In this document: piece by piece, positions 33,351-45,144 of the stretch
Numbering within the stretch: the stretch's first letter is position 1
How the letters are laid out: each line of letters opens with the position of its first letter
Assembly (NCBI GenBank): GCA_036936605.1
Contig: JAUPFV010000002.1
Coordinates: 200,717,273-200,781,272 of the forward strand
DNA length: 64,000 bases
DNA from: Limnanthes douglasii subsp. nivea
Taxonomy: Eukaryota; Streptophyta; Magnoliopsida; Brassicales; Limnanthaceae
Direction: 5' to 3'
Notes under the pieces: generated by a model
Told to the model about the DNA's origin: nothing
The model's database searches: none
Seen by the model: the letters and a program-made list of their open reading frames with translations, nothing else
Program-made: the position numbers and the translations under genes

Positions 33351-35776
33351 TTAGAACGGCGCATCATATGACCTCCTATTATGCCCCGATTTGAAACATC
33401 GCCCACAACGGGACTGGCTGCTGGAAACTTCACCTCTTGATGGAATACGCTTTTTCCTCGGACGCCCAGGTCGTCTTTTAACGTTCGGGGGCATCACCAC
33501 GGGCTCTCCATCATAATCTACAGTACTGGATTAACCAAACTCTGTTATAGCCGGTATGTTAAATGAATAGCTGGACCGGTAATTCGCAGCACTGAAAAAC
33601 GGCTCAACCAACGTCATAAGATCCTCGTTTAGAGATGCAATTGCAGCCAATGCATGAGCGCATGGGAAACATTCTTGCTGCCAAGAGCCGCATGTGCATT
33701 TGAAATCAAGTATGTTGACCACCATGACTGGGTCTGACAAAACCTCAAAATAAGCGGCAGAAGACTTGCGAACTAACCACGTCCGACTGCATTGTACATT
33801 CTCTTTGAACATCTTGTCAAACTCGGGGCATAAATGTGTGTTCCAACTTAGGCCCTCTCCTAAACGTTGAGACATTTGAGTCATCAGAAGAGCTCTAATC
33901 CGGTCGACCAATTCCACTATAGGCAAATGCCACAACTTTTAATCTGGGAATTGAACGATTCAACAGCGGTTGATGCTATCGCCCCATACCGTTTGCCTTT
34001 GACATATGCCTGAGCCCATTTTTCTGGTGGCAGATTTCTTACAAAGTTGCCAATACGCTCACCGCCTTGGCGCAAAAACTGACCAAAACGTTCATTAAAA
34101 AGTTCCACCGTCGGGGCATAAGCACAGCTCTTAAACATCACTAGCATATTTTGTTTGTAGACTCTGTTAGTGTGTTCAAGAGCTTTAGTCAAGTTCTGGA
34201 TAAGATGGAAGATGCAATAAGTGTGGTAGTCAGTAGGATAAAGAGTTGCGACAACGCTAATAATACCAGCATGGCGGTCTAAAATGAAAGTTATTTGGCG
34301 CCCTAACAGATGAGGTTTTAAACTTTCCAAAAACCAAAACCAGTTATCTGAGTCTTCACTACCAAATATACCAAAAGCTACGGGGAAGAGACCTGAAACG
34401 GAAATGATAAAGTTGAAAAACAGCACTACATTGACAGGGGTGAACGAACTAAAATCGCAATGTATATGTAACTTATCTATCAGACTAAGGAAGCTTGTGT
34501 AATTATCAACGTAGCACAAGGTACAATGCATAAATCGCAATGTCACATAACCAAGCTAGCAATCATTAAAAACTAAAACAGCAGGGTATGTAAACTAATC
34601 TATCAATCAGTGCTAGTAAATCGCAATCTATGTTAACCTATCTAGGGGACTAAACGTATATTGAAACATGGACTGACCGTTGTTTCCATCTTTTGCCACT
34701 GCTGAAAGCAACACGCCACTATGCTTCCCTGTTAGGTGGGTTCCGTCAACGTACAGTAGAGGGCGGTAGGAATGGAAACCCTGAAGACACGCACCAAACG
34801 CTATAAAACAGCGACGGAAAACATTGTCGGGAGCCAAATCCAGATGGTAGTCCGTAGTAATGTCACGACTCTTTAGTCTCTTGAAGTATGTTTTTAGCAA
34901 TCCGAAAGAGGTATTTCTATCTCCAAATACAACACGACGGGCCTTCTCCAACGCATTCCAAGATAGACGATATGAAATGTCTAAACCGCAGTCTTGCTTG
35001 ATGGTGGACTGTATAGTCTTAGCTGTTACGGATTGGCAGTTCCGTAGAGAATCGTGAATTTCATCAGCAATCAAATCGGACGATAGATGCCTGCTTTTCT
35101 TCTTTGTGAATACGGGACTGCACGTATGGGTACTGAAAAATCTTTTGATAGTCATCAAACCGGTCTTAGAATCAATAGAAGCATAAAGCCTCCATTTGCA
35201 GCCGCCCGAATCTTTGTTTACACAATAAACGGTGATCTTGCTAAAGGTATTGTGCATGTACCTAAACGCAAAACCGTTCTCTAATGCATACCGGGATAAG
35301 GATAACCTCAGACCTTGAGCACCATATGGAAAAGACTGTCCAACACCGATGATAGCTTCTGCCCATCGAGTTGTAGCTAGATGCCTTTTTTGGGGGTTGA
35401 AATGGCCAAACAACTACTGCTTTCACCGCTAGTTCGTTGCATATGAGAGGATTCTTCGAACAGTTGAACAGGTTGTTTACATTTAATGGCGGAGCCTTTA
35501 TCAGCAACATGTTCTTCGATAAGAAAACTAACACTCTTCAGACGCTCAACATCAAGGTAACATTCAAACCCAATAAAATCGGTCTCCTTATTAAACATAC
35601 AATTATTCTGATTACCGCAAGAGTAGGTAATGCTGTAGTTGCCTCTAACAAGCCCCTGCCATGTTTGCTCAACGTACTGTTGAAAAGACTCAAAGTTTTC
35701 GAATTCGGACAGCGGAACAATAGCTGTTTCGGTACCAAATTTGAAAATGCAAACTTTTGGTTTCGACATTGTGTAC
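33351..35776 (-). pseudogene. Mutator-like (MULE, MuDR-type) transposase
   Basis: Starts at 35767-35769 (MSKPKVCIFKFG). A frameshift near 35390 leads into the MuDR N-terminal domain (GQSFPYGAQGLRLSLSRYAL, GGCKWRLYAS) and the MULE core LLYVDGTHLTGKHSG (first Asp). A 285-bp intron, 34393-34677, has GT/AG borders. Exon 2 holds TFILDRHAGIISV (second Asp), HTYCIFHLIQNL (CxxH) and AVESFNSQIK (Glu), so the DDE set is present. A one-base frameshift near 33940 follows, then LPIVELVDRIRALL and a SWIM zinc finger CTCGSWQQECFPCAHALAAI. An in-frame stop at 33531-33533 precedes a tail with RRPGRPRKKR (AT-hook-like) and a zinc knuckle CGRCFKSGHNRRSY (last Cys is Tyr). The final stop is at 33351-33353. Such enzymes excise and insert MULE DNA in the nucleus. 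Confidence 0.9.
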
Positions 35777-35814
35777 CTTGAATTGTAGAACAGTTGAATG
35801 TGTTACTGATATTA

Positions 35815-36435
35815 GTGAATGGTTGAACACATCTAGCAATATCCCATAACTAACATATCAGGGTATATGCATTCGTGGTCTATTTTTCAACACATATAGC
35901 AAACTGTCATAACTAAACTATCAGGGTATATGGAGTCATGGTCTATTTTCCGACACATCTAGCAACCTATTATAGCTAACATATCAGGGTGTCTGCAGTT
36001 AGGGGAAATGGTTGCAACATCTAGCAATATCCCCTAACTAACATATTAGGGTATATGGATACGTGGTCTATTTTTCAACACATATCGCAAACTGTCATAA
36101 CTAAACTATCAGGGTATATGGAGTCATGGTCTATTTTCCAACACATCTAGTAACCTATTATAGTTAACATATCAGGGTGTATGCAGGCAGGGGATGTGGT
36201 TGAAAACATCTAGCAATATCCCGCACCTAAACTATCAGGGTATATGGAGTCATGGTCTATTTTCAACACATCTAGCAACCTGTCATAACTAACATATCAG
36301 GGTGTATGAAGTCAGGGGATATCTTCCAACACATCTAGCAACCTGTTATAGCTAACATATCAGGGTATATGCAGTCAGACGATATGGTTGGACACAACTA
36401 GCAATATTCCGTAACCAAAAGCTATAGGTATTATT
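35815..36435. repeat. 63-bp tandem array, about 10 units, in the putative 5' UTR intron of the transposase gene
   Basis: Units begin ACACATCTAGCAA at about 35827, 35889, 35953, 36016, 36077, 36140, 36205, 36265, 36329 and 36391, spaced 60-65 bp. Each also contains TAACATATCAGGGTATATG. Neighbouring units alternate partly between two subtypes (ATATCCC..AACTAACATATCAG and CTGTCATAACTAAACTATCAG), hinting at an older dimer. The array lies between a CCG/GTAAGAAA donor at 36566 (minus) and the acceptor before 35776, so it appears intronic. Confidence 0.8.
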
Positions 36436-37309
36436 ATAGCTAACATATCATGGTGTATGGAGTGATCTAGCAACCTTTACCATACATTAACAGGCGACAA
36501 ATCGCAGAGTCTAACACACACAAATCGCAACCTATATAACAGAGGTCGAAAAATGAAATTTCTTACCGGAATGTTATCGGAGCCGATATCAATGCTTTGA
36601 ATCGATCAGAAACAGATAGTAATAGGTTTCCTGCCATTAACGTACATTATATGCGAGTCTATAATCGATTTCGAAAATGGAAAACGATTTTGAAACTGAA
36701 AACTCAGGTCCGATACTGACCTGAAAGCTGTAACGTCGGGCTCCGATAACAGTGGTTAGGAGGCTGATAAACGGTGGTCTAGGAGGCTGAGAAACGGTGC
36801 AAAATCGAAGCTAGGAGGCTGAGTCGACGACAAATGAAGGAGCTAGGAAACTGTCTCTGTAACTGACGGCGTCGAACCGTGTATTCCAGAGTTCGCCGGT
36901 GATCGGAACCCTCTTCGAAGGTGTTTATATGGTTCGCCGGTGGTTACGATGTGTAGCCGGTGGTGAGATAGTGTCGTCGGAGCTGGTGTGATCAGCCTAC
37001 GTTTTTTGAAATGTACATACGATCTTGAAAAATGGGTTGTTTGTTAGGTTATGAGAGAGGAGAGAGAAATGGGCTAATAAATTCAAAATTCAAAATTCAA
37101 AAGTAATAAAGAAGGTGCTGAAGCCAAAAGTGACCATTTTTCACAAATTAACCCTTATATACTATGTTGAGGGTAATTATGGTATTAAAAAAATAAGGTA
37201 TTAGAAGTGGATATGTTTGATGAGATGGGTATTAAGTGAGCATTAACCCATTTTTGGGTACTAGGTTGTAATAGGTTTTCCTAAAAATTACTTAGTGTGT
37301 CATTTCCCT
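36436..37309 (-). other. MULE right flank with putative 5' UTR exon of the transposase gene
   Basis: A minus-strand exon probably ends at 36567 (ACATTCCG/GTAAGAAA). Upstream, 36740-36830 has three copies of a roughly 28-bp motif around AGGAGGCTGA(T/G)AAACGGTG, and 36890-36970 a run of GCCGGTG motifs. From 37080 the sequence is AT-rich up to 37309, where homology with 23224 begins. I see no terminal inverted repeat; MULEs of the Ulp1-bearing type can lack one. Confidence 0.45.
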
Positions 37310-38002
37310 AATTTAAATTAATTTAGCAATTAATTTTATTTTTATTTAAAAAAATTGAAAAAGTAACTGACTCGGCTAACTACCCAGTGTGCAGCGACCT
37401 GCTGTAGGTCCTGAGCAGTGCCCACCTGCACCAGCATGCTGCGACTTGCAGTAGCAGCTGTGCTTGGAGTCATTGGGCGTTCGCTCAACCGCTAGCCCCC
37501 ACTACTATCATCGCGACAGAAGTGGGCTCACGAATCTTTGTATGTCACAATGTTTACCATAACGTCCACAGTTCGTTGATCATGGTGAACATCGTCGGAT
37601 AGCTTTCGATTAACGTTGACATTAGGGGTTAAGTGTTCGATGAGCCACTACCCCAATAGTTTGAACTGATTCATCAAATCAAGATTGATTTGATGGTGAC
37701 TTTGATAAAATCAAAAATTTTACACATCAAATCGAACCGTAATCAATCATAAAATTCAAAGCTACCGAAAAACAGTAATTTAATCACAAGTTTCAAATAA
37801 AATACATAAACATAATTTTTCAACTTGAATAAATCACAAATCATGTTTTTCATAAGTTTCCAAATCTATATCATAAGCAGCTCAAAAAACATAAACCCAG
37901 TGACATAAATTATTTACCGTTAAAAATATATATGATACATATACATATTGTTCGATTTATTCTAATGATTATAAAAAATGTTTCATTGGTTCTGATACTA
38001 AT
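37310..38002 (-). mobile_element. Copia untranslated leader with primer-binding site, copy 2
   Basis: A diverged direct copy of 23224-23916, starting at TAATTTAAATTAATTTAGC. The primer-site region at 37987-38001 reads TTGGTTCTGATACTA on the plus strand. No coding frame. Confidence 0.75.
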
Positions 38003-38304
38003 TGAAGAATCGCTCTTCATATCGCGGAAAATATAATAACCTTTATTGTGATTTTCTAATTGAATAAAAAAATAAAATAAAATAAAAATTCATTGGTTTG
38101 CCTGCCACTTTCAATTATCATGTTGAAGAACTACAAAGAGAAAATAGTGAAAAAAAAAGCTCAAATCTTCTGATCACAGATAACGGTTATCGTCTAATAT
38201 AGATTTTCGGTGACGAAATGTCAAACTCTAAAGCTTTTTTTTCAAACCTTACAATTTGAAACCCAAAACCTATAAAGTCAAACCTATATTGCAACCTCAT
38301 GACA
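38003..38304 (-). mobile_element. Copia LTR copy 2, uninterrupted (empty hAT site)
   Basis: Plus-strand ends are TGAAGAATCGCTC and CTCATGACA; 302 bp. At 38196-38203 it shows the pre-insertion site of the hAT element found in copy 1 (AATATAGA versus the duplicated GATATAGG). Confidence 0.75.
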
Positions 38305-38860
38305 GTGGACCGTAGGTTAAGTAAATTGATAAAAATTATGTAAATTGATAAAAAAAAATTACATTTTAAATTATTATATCATGTTGAGATTTAGATAATT
38401 TTTTATACGGTGCCTAAATTTATTCAGGTTATCACATTTGAGTTCATAACGCTTTTGTTACATGTAGGTCGAATTGGAGTTAATTACATAATTTAATTAA
38501 TTCGGTTACCTTTAATTTGGACTACATTATAAAACAATGACCGAATTTGAATATTTAAGCATTTCGGTTCAAATTATTCTCGATCCATAAATATATTCAA
38601 TAAACATTTTCCAACATATAGACCAAATAGCTCTCGGAATTTTTTTAAAGTTATTTATTCAGGATCGTATTTTGGCTGTGAAATGAAAATAAAACTGCTT
38701 TGCAACTTTATCATTTTATAATACTTGTTTGATCTTCATTAGCATCTGTTTCCTAATAACTAACTAATACTTACATTAGTCATATCTCAAAAACTTATTC
38801 TGGACTGAAATATATTATATGGATCTTGTTTGTACTAAAAGTAGTTTTGTTTTTTTTACA
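38305..38860. other. AT-rich sequence unique to copy 2, probably Nudix intron or old insertion
   Basis: No gene is seen. In copy 1 the corresponding place is occupied by the foldback element, so either copy may have lost sequence here. Confidence 0.35.
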
Positions 38861-39072
38861 TGCATCTATGATGCTCCTGTGCTTTCCTTTTTTTTCTTTC
38901 TTTCAGTCTATCATTTCTTTTTGTGGTTGTAAATTATGGCCCTTCTGTGAAATTTCGTAATTCTACATTGATCCAGAAGAACTTTGAAAGAAGTAATTTC
39001 AAAGAATAAGTTGACCTTTATGCTCCTTTGCACATGCATGGATGTTTAAAATTTATTCTCTATATATTGCAG

Positions 39073-40222
39073 ATGCTTGTAGTTCAGGAGAAAAACGGAT
39101 CTTTGGGAGGAGAAGGTGTATGGAAACTCCCAACCGGGGTTGTAGACGAGGTGAGACAGACACTACAGAGTTTGAAATTATTGCTAGTCTTCCAACTAGC
39201 AAGGTTTCGAGATATTAATCCACTGAATGTTAAACGAACCATCATTAGTCCCCCTAGTTATTAAAATCACACACAGAGATAGTCTCCGGGTTTTCAAAAT
39301 CACATACACTTAGTCCTGGAACTTAGTGATGCTAGTTTTTTTAATATAAGCGTACGAAATTTCTTAGGACCTGATAAATGGGGTACTAATGGTCATTTTA
39401 AGTCCGACCATGGTGGTACTCAATATATATCTCTTTAACTGGTAGCTGAAATATTTTCCATCTACAGGGAGAGGATATTTCTGCCACAGCGATTAGAAAA
39501 GTTAAAGAAGAGACCGGAGTAAGTAATCAGTTGAATAATTTATAAATGACAATTTTTTGTTTTCAGTTTTGGGTTCTTACAAAGTTTATAACTTGTTGTT
39601 TGGTTTGCTTTAGATTGATACGGAGTTCATTGAAGTTTTGGCATTCAGGTTAGAAATCTATCCCTACCAATATTTATCTTCATTTTTTCTACTGAAACTC
39701 TTATTATTATTTATGCTGCACCAAGTTAGTAATTTTCTTGATTATTTTCTAAATTCTTTTACAACATAAAACAAGCATGTCCTTGATATCCAGTCTTTAA
39801 ATACAGTCCTGTGCATTTCTTTTATTTGTTTTGTTCGTTACAGACAAAGCCACCGTTCGTTCTTCGGGAAATCAGATATGTTATTCATCTGCATGTTGAA
39901 GCCGCTCTCCTTTAACATCGAGATGCAAGATGCGGACATCGCTGCCGCTAGAGTACATTCTCAAATACCTCTTATTATTTGGGGTTTATGGGTTGACGTC
40001 TAAAAATTGCTTGTTTCTTTTCAGTGGATGTCGGTGAAGGAGTATGCAGAGCAACCCTTCAACCTCAAGAACAAGGTGTTTAACTACATGGCCAAAATAT
40101 GCGTTAAAAAGTCGGAGGGTGAGTACAATGGTTTCACTCCTGTTTCCACGACCACCAGAACTGGCAAGTTAACCTATGTCTATTGCAGCACCAAGGACCT
40201 CTTATTAACCTTTACTGATTAA
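39073..40222 (+). pseudogene. Nudix hydrolase, C-terminal exons only, with altered Nudix box
   Basis: Five exons with GT/AG borders: 39073-39150, 39468-39518, 39614-39648, 39844-39952 and 40025-40222. Spliced, they read VVQEKNGSLGGEGVWKLPTG then VVDEGEDISATAIRKVKEET, IDTEFIEVLAFRQSHRSFF, FICMLKPLSFNIEMQ, WMSVKEYAEQPFN and on to a normal C-terminus. This matches plant Nudix proteins that hydrolyse nucleoside diphosphate derivatives such as ADP-ribose or NADH. The Nudix box consensus GX5EX7REUXEEXGU is met except that REU is RKV: Lys (AAA) replaces the first Glu of REXXEE, normally a metal-binding residue. The N-terminal exons are missing; a copia LTR and unrelated DNA lie upstream. All junctions are otherwise intact, so inactivation looks recent. 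Confidence 0.85.
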
Positions 40223-40984
40223 CACTTAAGTTATAGCACATGGTAAAAGGTTATAACCAAAACCATACTACATCTCGCATCAATAACATTAAAATGATTG
40301 TACGAAAAAAAAAATACTGTGTAAATTATGTACCAGTTTCTTTTTCTCAATATATTTCTTATTATGCTCTTGGTCATGTGTCAAATGACGTTTAAATCAC
40401 CTCTGCTTCTTTTAGTCGGCTGAACAAATTGTTATTTAATATATTTATCATCCGCTTGCAGGCTTATCATTTTATAATTGTACCTCAATCCAATTTTAGA
40501 TCAGTGTTAATAAGATTAATTAGGGATCTTTTTTTAGTCAAAAGAACAACTCTATTAAAAATTGAAGGTTTTACAAATAGAAGGGCCAAAAGAAATAAAC
40601 CCCAAAATTACAAACAGAAAAAGAGGCACTGAAAATTTCCCGCCTAGACAAATGGACCCAAAATTGAAATTTGAACAAGAAATCAAAGAGCAGCCCATAA
40701 CTTCTCACAGAAGAACTCTTCAAATCCAAGCACCTCATAACTTCTGGCTCCTCAACTTCAAAGCAATAAAGACTCCATCTTCCACTCCAAATCAACGAAT
40801 CATCAACAACCCAAGCATAAAGCTTCCTACAACAGCAGCAAGCCTATGCCTCCAACGCCTCCGAAGAACAACACCAACCAATCTGCTAAACAAAAACCAA
40901 ACTCCAGCAGTACCAATGCTCACTAAACAATATAGCCCAAATTTAAACTCTCAAGAAAAGTGATAGCAAGTAAATCAGATGGAG

Positions 40985-41521
40985 CATTATGCTGTTGAAA
41001 ATGCAGTTTTTGCTTGCACCTAAGGGTCTATTTGGCCAGCCAATCGGCTGCCTGATTCTGGACCCTTGAAATGTGCCTAATACTCATGTTTTTATCAAGA
41101 ATATTTTGGCAAAATCTAAGGTTATGGTCCTCAAAATCAGTTCTGGTGTTGATTCTAAGTTGCTTAATAAGAAGAAGTGAATCAGACTCAATGTCCACAT
41201 ACTGCCAATTGTTCTTGAAGCAAATAGATAAGCCATGTAATAAAGCTAAAGTTTCAGCTTGAATAGGAGATACTTTACCTATTTGATTACATGGGCTTGC
41301 AAAATGTCACCCTCACTGTTTTTGAAAAGCACACCAGACGCTGCCTCACCATTGAAAGCACATGAGGCATCAACATTCAACTTAATACGAGGATGAACAG
41401 GCGGAATCCATCTGAGGTACTGAGGTATGCTTTTCTTATCACTAGATCGACACCCCAAAATCACACCAGCTTCCCGAGCATTGGGCCAATTCTTGTAGCT
41501 TAGATTGCCATTGACCTCCAC
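40985..41521 (-). pseudogene. LINE ORF2 C-terminal RNase H
   Basis: On the minus strand: RIKLNVDASCAFNGEAASGV (first Asp), then a TAG after HVIK, then in the same frame SPIQAETLALLHGL (Glu), DIESDSLLLIKQL (Asp) and RVQNQAADWLAK (Asp), followed by another TAG. All four catalytic positions are kept, so one nonsense change near 41279 breaks the domain. It removes RNA from the RNA-DNA hybrid during retrotransposition. Confidence 0.85.
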
Positions 41522-41547
41522 TCATTTAACAATATTGATAATGTTAT

Positions 41548-42380
41548 CTATAGCCAGTTAACACTTAAGAGAACCCCCTTATGCTTAAATGAATTTCTAG
41601 CCTTCCAAATCATCCAGCATATAACTTGAGGCACAAGATGAGAAACATGAAACTTAGTTTTTGAAAACCAAAACCAGCATCTTAGGAGATGAGAAAAGAC
41701 CATAGATCTTTTAATTTTGATTTTAAATATGCAAGAAAACCAGTTCCAAAGTTGCCAAGCAAAAGTACAATTAACAAATAAATGGTTCTTATCCTCACAA
41801 TTGTCACAAAACACACACTTAGAAGCTAGATTCATATGCTTTCTCATCATAATACTATCAAGAGGAATAAAATTATGCACTAATTTCCATGTCATGAAAG
41901 AAAACTTCCTTGGAATTTTAGAGTTCCAGATCCTCTTGTAGAGAGTAGAGTAGTTGTGATTAGCTCTTATGCTCTCCCAAGTTTGCTTGAAGTTGAAATC
42001 CCCATTAGCAGAAAGCCTCCAGTAGATAACATCATCTTTATCAGTTATTTGAGTCTTGTTGATCATTAGCAATCTATCAAGATCAATGCTTCCCTGCACT
42101 TCATTTAAAACCAAGAGTTGTTGTGCCAAAAAGTGTTAACTTTAACATCTATATACCAATTTATATTATGCTCAGTAGCAATTGCAGGCATGCTGTGCCA
42201 AGAATCCTTCCAAAAGTCCACATTACCTCTACCTAGAATCCAGGTAATGTTCCTATCAGCCTGCTGTCTAATGCCACAAAGTCTTTTCCAGACTAAGGAA
42301 CCCTTAATGTTAGTGTAAAGAGGATGAGTATTATTGCCATAAATATCATTCATAACATTAGACCACAGACAGTTATTCAA
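41548..42380 (-). pseudogene. LINE ORF2 zinc-binding (zf-RVT) region
   Basis: Two overlapping frames (42380-42105 and 42129-41548) contain NITWILGRGNVDFWKDSW, then QTWESIRANHNYSTLYKRIW, KIPRKFSFMTWKLVHNFIP and CVFCDNCEDKNHLFVNC. A frameshift lies near 42115. This is the standard zf-RVT linker between reverse transcriptase and RNase H. Confidence 0.88.
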
Positions 42381-42478
42381 TCTAAATCTGTACCAAATAT
42401 TTTGGAGAAAGAGTTCTGAATGTCAAGCAGTTGTCTGACATTTAAACCTCCTTCCCCAAAAGGCTTACAAATGAAAAG

Positions 42479-43788
42479 TCAAGAAGACCAGTGAATTGTT
42501 TTTTGATCCTGCTTAGTTCTCCAAAGAAACCTATTTAAAGACTGCTCAATCTTGCAAATAACACTTCTAGGAAACTCACAGATTTGAAGCCAATAATGGA
42601 CAATAGGTAAAATGACATTAGTAATTAAGGATAACCTGGCCCCATAGGATAGAATCTTGTTGTCCCATTCAGTGATACGATCGTTGATTTTGTTCAAGAT
42701 GGGCTTGTAGTTGTGAGCCTTGTTGTTGTTAGAGATAGTAACACCCAGGTGGTAAAGAGGGAGAAAATCCACATCAAAACCAGTTTGCAGCTTGAGATTG
42801 TGAACCTTAGCAGAGTTAGACTTAAGAGAAACAATAAGCTTAGTTTTGGTTTTATTAATAACTTGACCAGAATTAATCTGATAGAGATCAAGGAAGCCAC
42901 TAAGAGTATCAATAGAACTAGAAGCATTGTTGGTGAAAATCAATATGTCATCTGCAAACATAATGCATGGAATGGTAAAAGAACATCTAGAAGCATAGCA
43001 CATAGAAGGATTAGAATTAAACAAGCTACTTAAGCCCCTTACGAAGGAACTCTTCACCAAGAATAAACAGGCAATGAGAGAGAGGATCTCCTTGCCTTAA
43101 ACCCCTTTTCATTTTAAAATAATCCATAGTATCACCAGTAATAAGCATGGAAACATGCACATCAGATATCAATTTCTTAATAAGATCAACCATCTTAGCA
43201 CTGAAACCAAATGAACACAGCACCTTAAGGATAAAAGAATGAGAGATTCTGTCGAAAGCTTTCGACATATCCAACTGAACAATAGTATTACCATGCTTAG
43301 GCTTCTTGTTTATATTATAAAGTAACTCTTTGGCCAGAAAAATATTGTCTTGAATAAGTCTATTCTTTATAAAGGCAGATTGATAGTTGGAAACTATCTT
43401 AGGAAGGACCTTAGAAAGTCTATGATTAATGAGGGCAGAGAAGATTCTGTTGATGAAAGTACACAGACCAATAGGCCTGTAACTAGTCCACCAAGTAGGA
43501 TTAGAAACCTTAGGTATAAGGCATATGCCAGTAGCAAAGAGGCCAGTAGGGATAATATTACCATGAATATAAGAATTAAGAGGCACTGCACAAATCCCTT
43601 CTAATAATATGCCAACAATACTTAAAGAAAAAAAGATTGAAACCATCAATACCCGGTGAGCTGTCCTTTTTCATATTGCCAATGATGAACCAAATTTCAT
43701 CTTCAGTGACATTATTGAGAAGCATATTGTTGTCCTCAGCAGATACAATAGAAGGGATGCACTCAAAGCTCTTGCTATCAAGTAACAT
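42479..43788 (-). pseudogene. LINE ORF2 reverse transcriptase
   Basis: Frames 43788-43576, 43649-43026 and 43060-42479 together hold the non-LTR reverse transcriptase: NMKKDSSPGIDGFNLFFFKY, CLIPKVSNPTWWTSYRPIGL, QSAFIKNRLIQDNIFLAKEL, LDMSKAFDRISHSFI (catalytic Asp), MKRGLRQGDPLS and the catalytic MFADDILIFTNN. Frameshifts near 43600-43640 and 43040 separate them. It primes from nicked target DNA. Confidence 0.9.
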
Positions 43789-43823
43789 GTTCTCCTCATC
43801 AATACTTTTGTAAGGATCAGAAG

Positions 43824-45023
43824 TTAGAGTGTTCTTGAAGAAAGAAGCAGCAGAAATACCAATCTCCTTTTTATCAGTAATCCAGGTATCCCCATCTCTA
43901 ATACTCTTAATCTTATTTTCCTTTTTTTCTTAGCAATATAATTGTAAAACATCTTAGAATTACCATCACCATCCTGAAGCCAACTATTGAAACATTTCTG
44001 TCTTAGGAAGGAAGCTTCATTTCTAAGGGCCTTAAGATACATGCCATTAGCCAAAGCTAAATTAGCAGCAGACTGATTGTTATTGTTAGTATACTGAAGA
44101 ACCTCCAAATCTTTAACCTTACATTCAGCATCTTTGACACTGTCAAAAATATTGCCAAAATTATCTTTGCTCCAAAGCTTAAGGCAGCCTTTGAGCCTTC
44201 TAAGCTTATACCAGAAAGTGTTACTAGGATGACTATCAAGAGGCTGATTCCAGTCCTGTTCTACAATACTTAAAAAAGAATCATCATTACACCAAAAGTT
44301 TAGAAATCTAAAGCTCTTTTTCCTGTGAATAACATCATTAGAGTTAAGAATATTAACATTGATAAGCAAGGGGGCATGGTCTAAACAAGTTCTGACCATG
44401 TGAAAAACCTGAGTATCAGCAAATGTAGACAACCACTTATCATTGATTAAGGCACGATCAAGCCGTCTCCACTTATTGCTTCTAGACCAAGTAAACCTCG
44501 TTCCACAATAACCAGCATCATTCAAGTTGCATCTTCTTATAACATCATTAAAGTTTTCCATACTGGCTTGACAAGAGGAAGTACAGCCCAATTGCTCATC
44601 ATGAGCAGAAATGGTATTAAAATCCCCAACACACATCCAGGGCTTTTCATTATCACAGATAGTCTCAAGACACTCCCAAAGATCCAACCTAAGGATTCGA
44701 TTACATTTAGCATAGACATCTGTTAAGTAGACCATATCAGTGATGCCAGGGTACTCCATTTCCATGTGCAAACATTGGTCCATATTAATAACAATGTTGA
44801 TATTAATACAGCTCACCCAGAAACCCCACACCTTATCAGACACATTAGCAGCATAGTTGTCAAAACCAAGCACCTAAGCAACAGATTTGATCTTATCTCC
44901 CTTAGACATAGGCTCCTGAATGATAAGCACTTTGATGTACTCCGAATTAATCATAGACTTAAGTATACTCAAAGTGTGATTGTTATTCACACCTCTTGCA
45001 TTCCAGCTAATCAATCTGATCAT
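43824..45023 (-). pseudogene. LINE ORF2 N-terminal AP-type endonuclease
   Basis: ORF2 starts at 45021-45023 (MIRLISWNARGVNNN). IIQEPMSKGDK holds the metal-binding Glu. A stop near 44875 interrupts, and the frame resumes at VLGFDNYAANVSDKVWGFWV. WMCVGDFNTISAHDEQLG, GTRFTWSRSNKWRRLDRALI and DHAPLLINV supply the remaining catalytic motifs. It then runs through the linker to a frameshift near 43930. It nicks target DNA to start reverse transcription. Confidence 0.9.
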
Positions 45024-45144
45024 TTTCAGAGTAAGATTTATGAACTTTGCCTCTAGAACTAAGAGACTTGATGGTTAACTTATCCTTGGATCTTCTTCTT
45101 TTTGCAGCATTCAACTTGGAAGAAATGATTTCATTAAAACCACG

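Noticed and set aside
35815..36435. CRISPR-like array
   Set aside because: The whole 63-bp unit is repeated without unique spacers, the units drift, and the DNA is plant nuclear; this is an ordinary tandem repeat.
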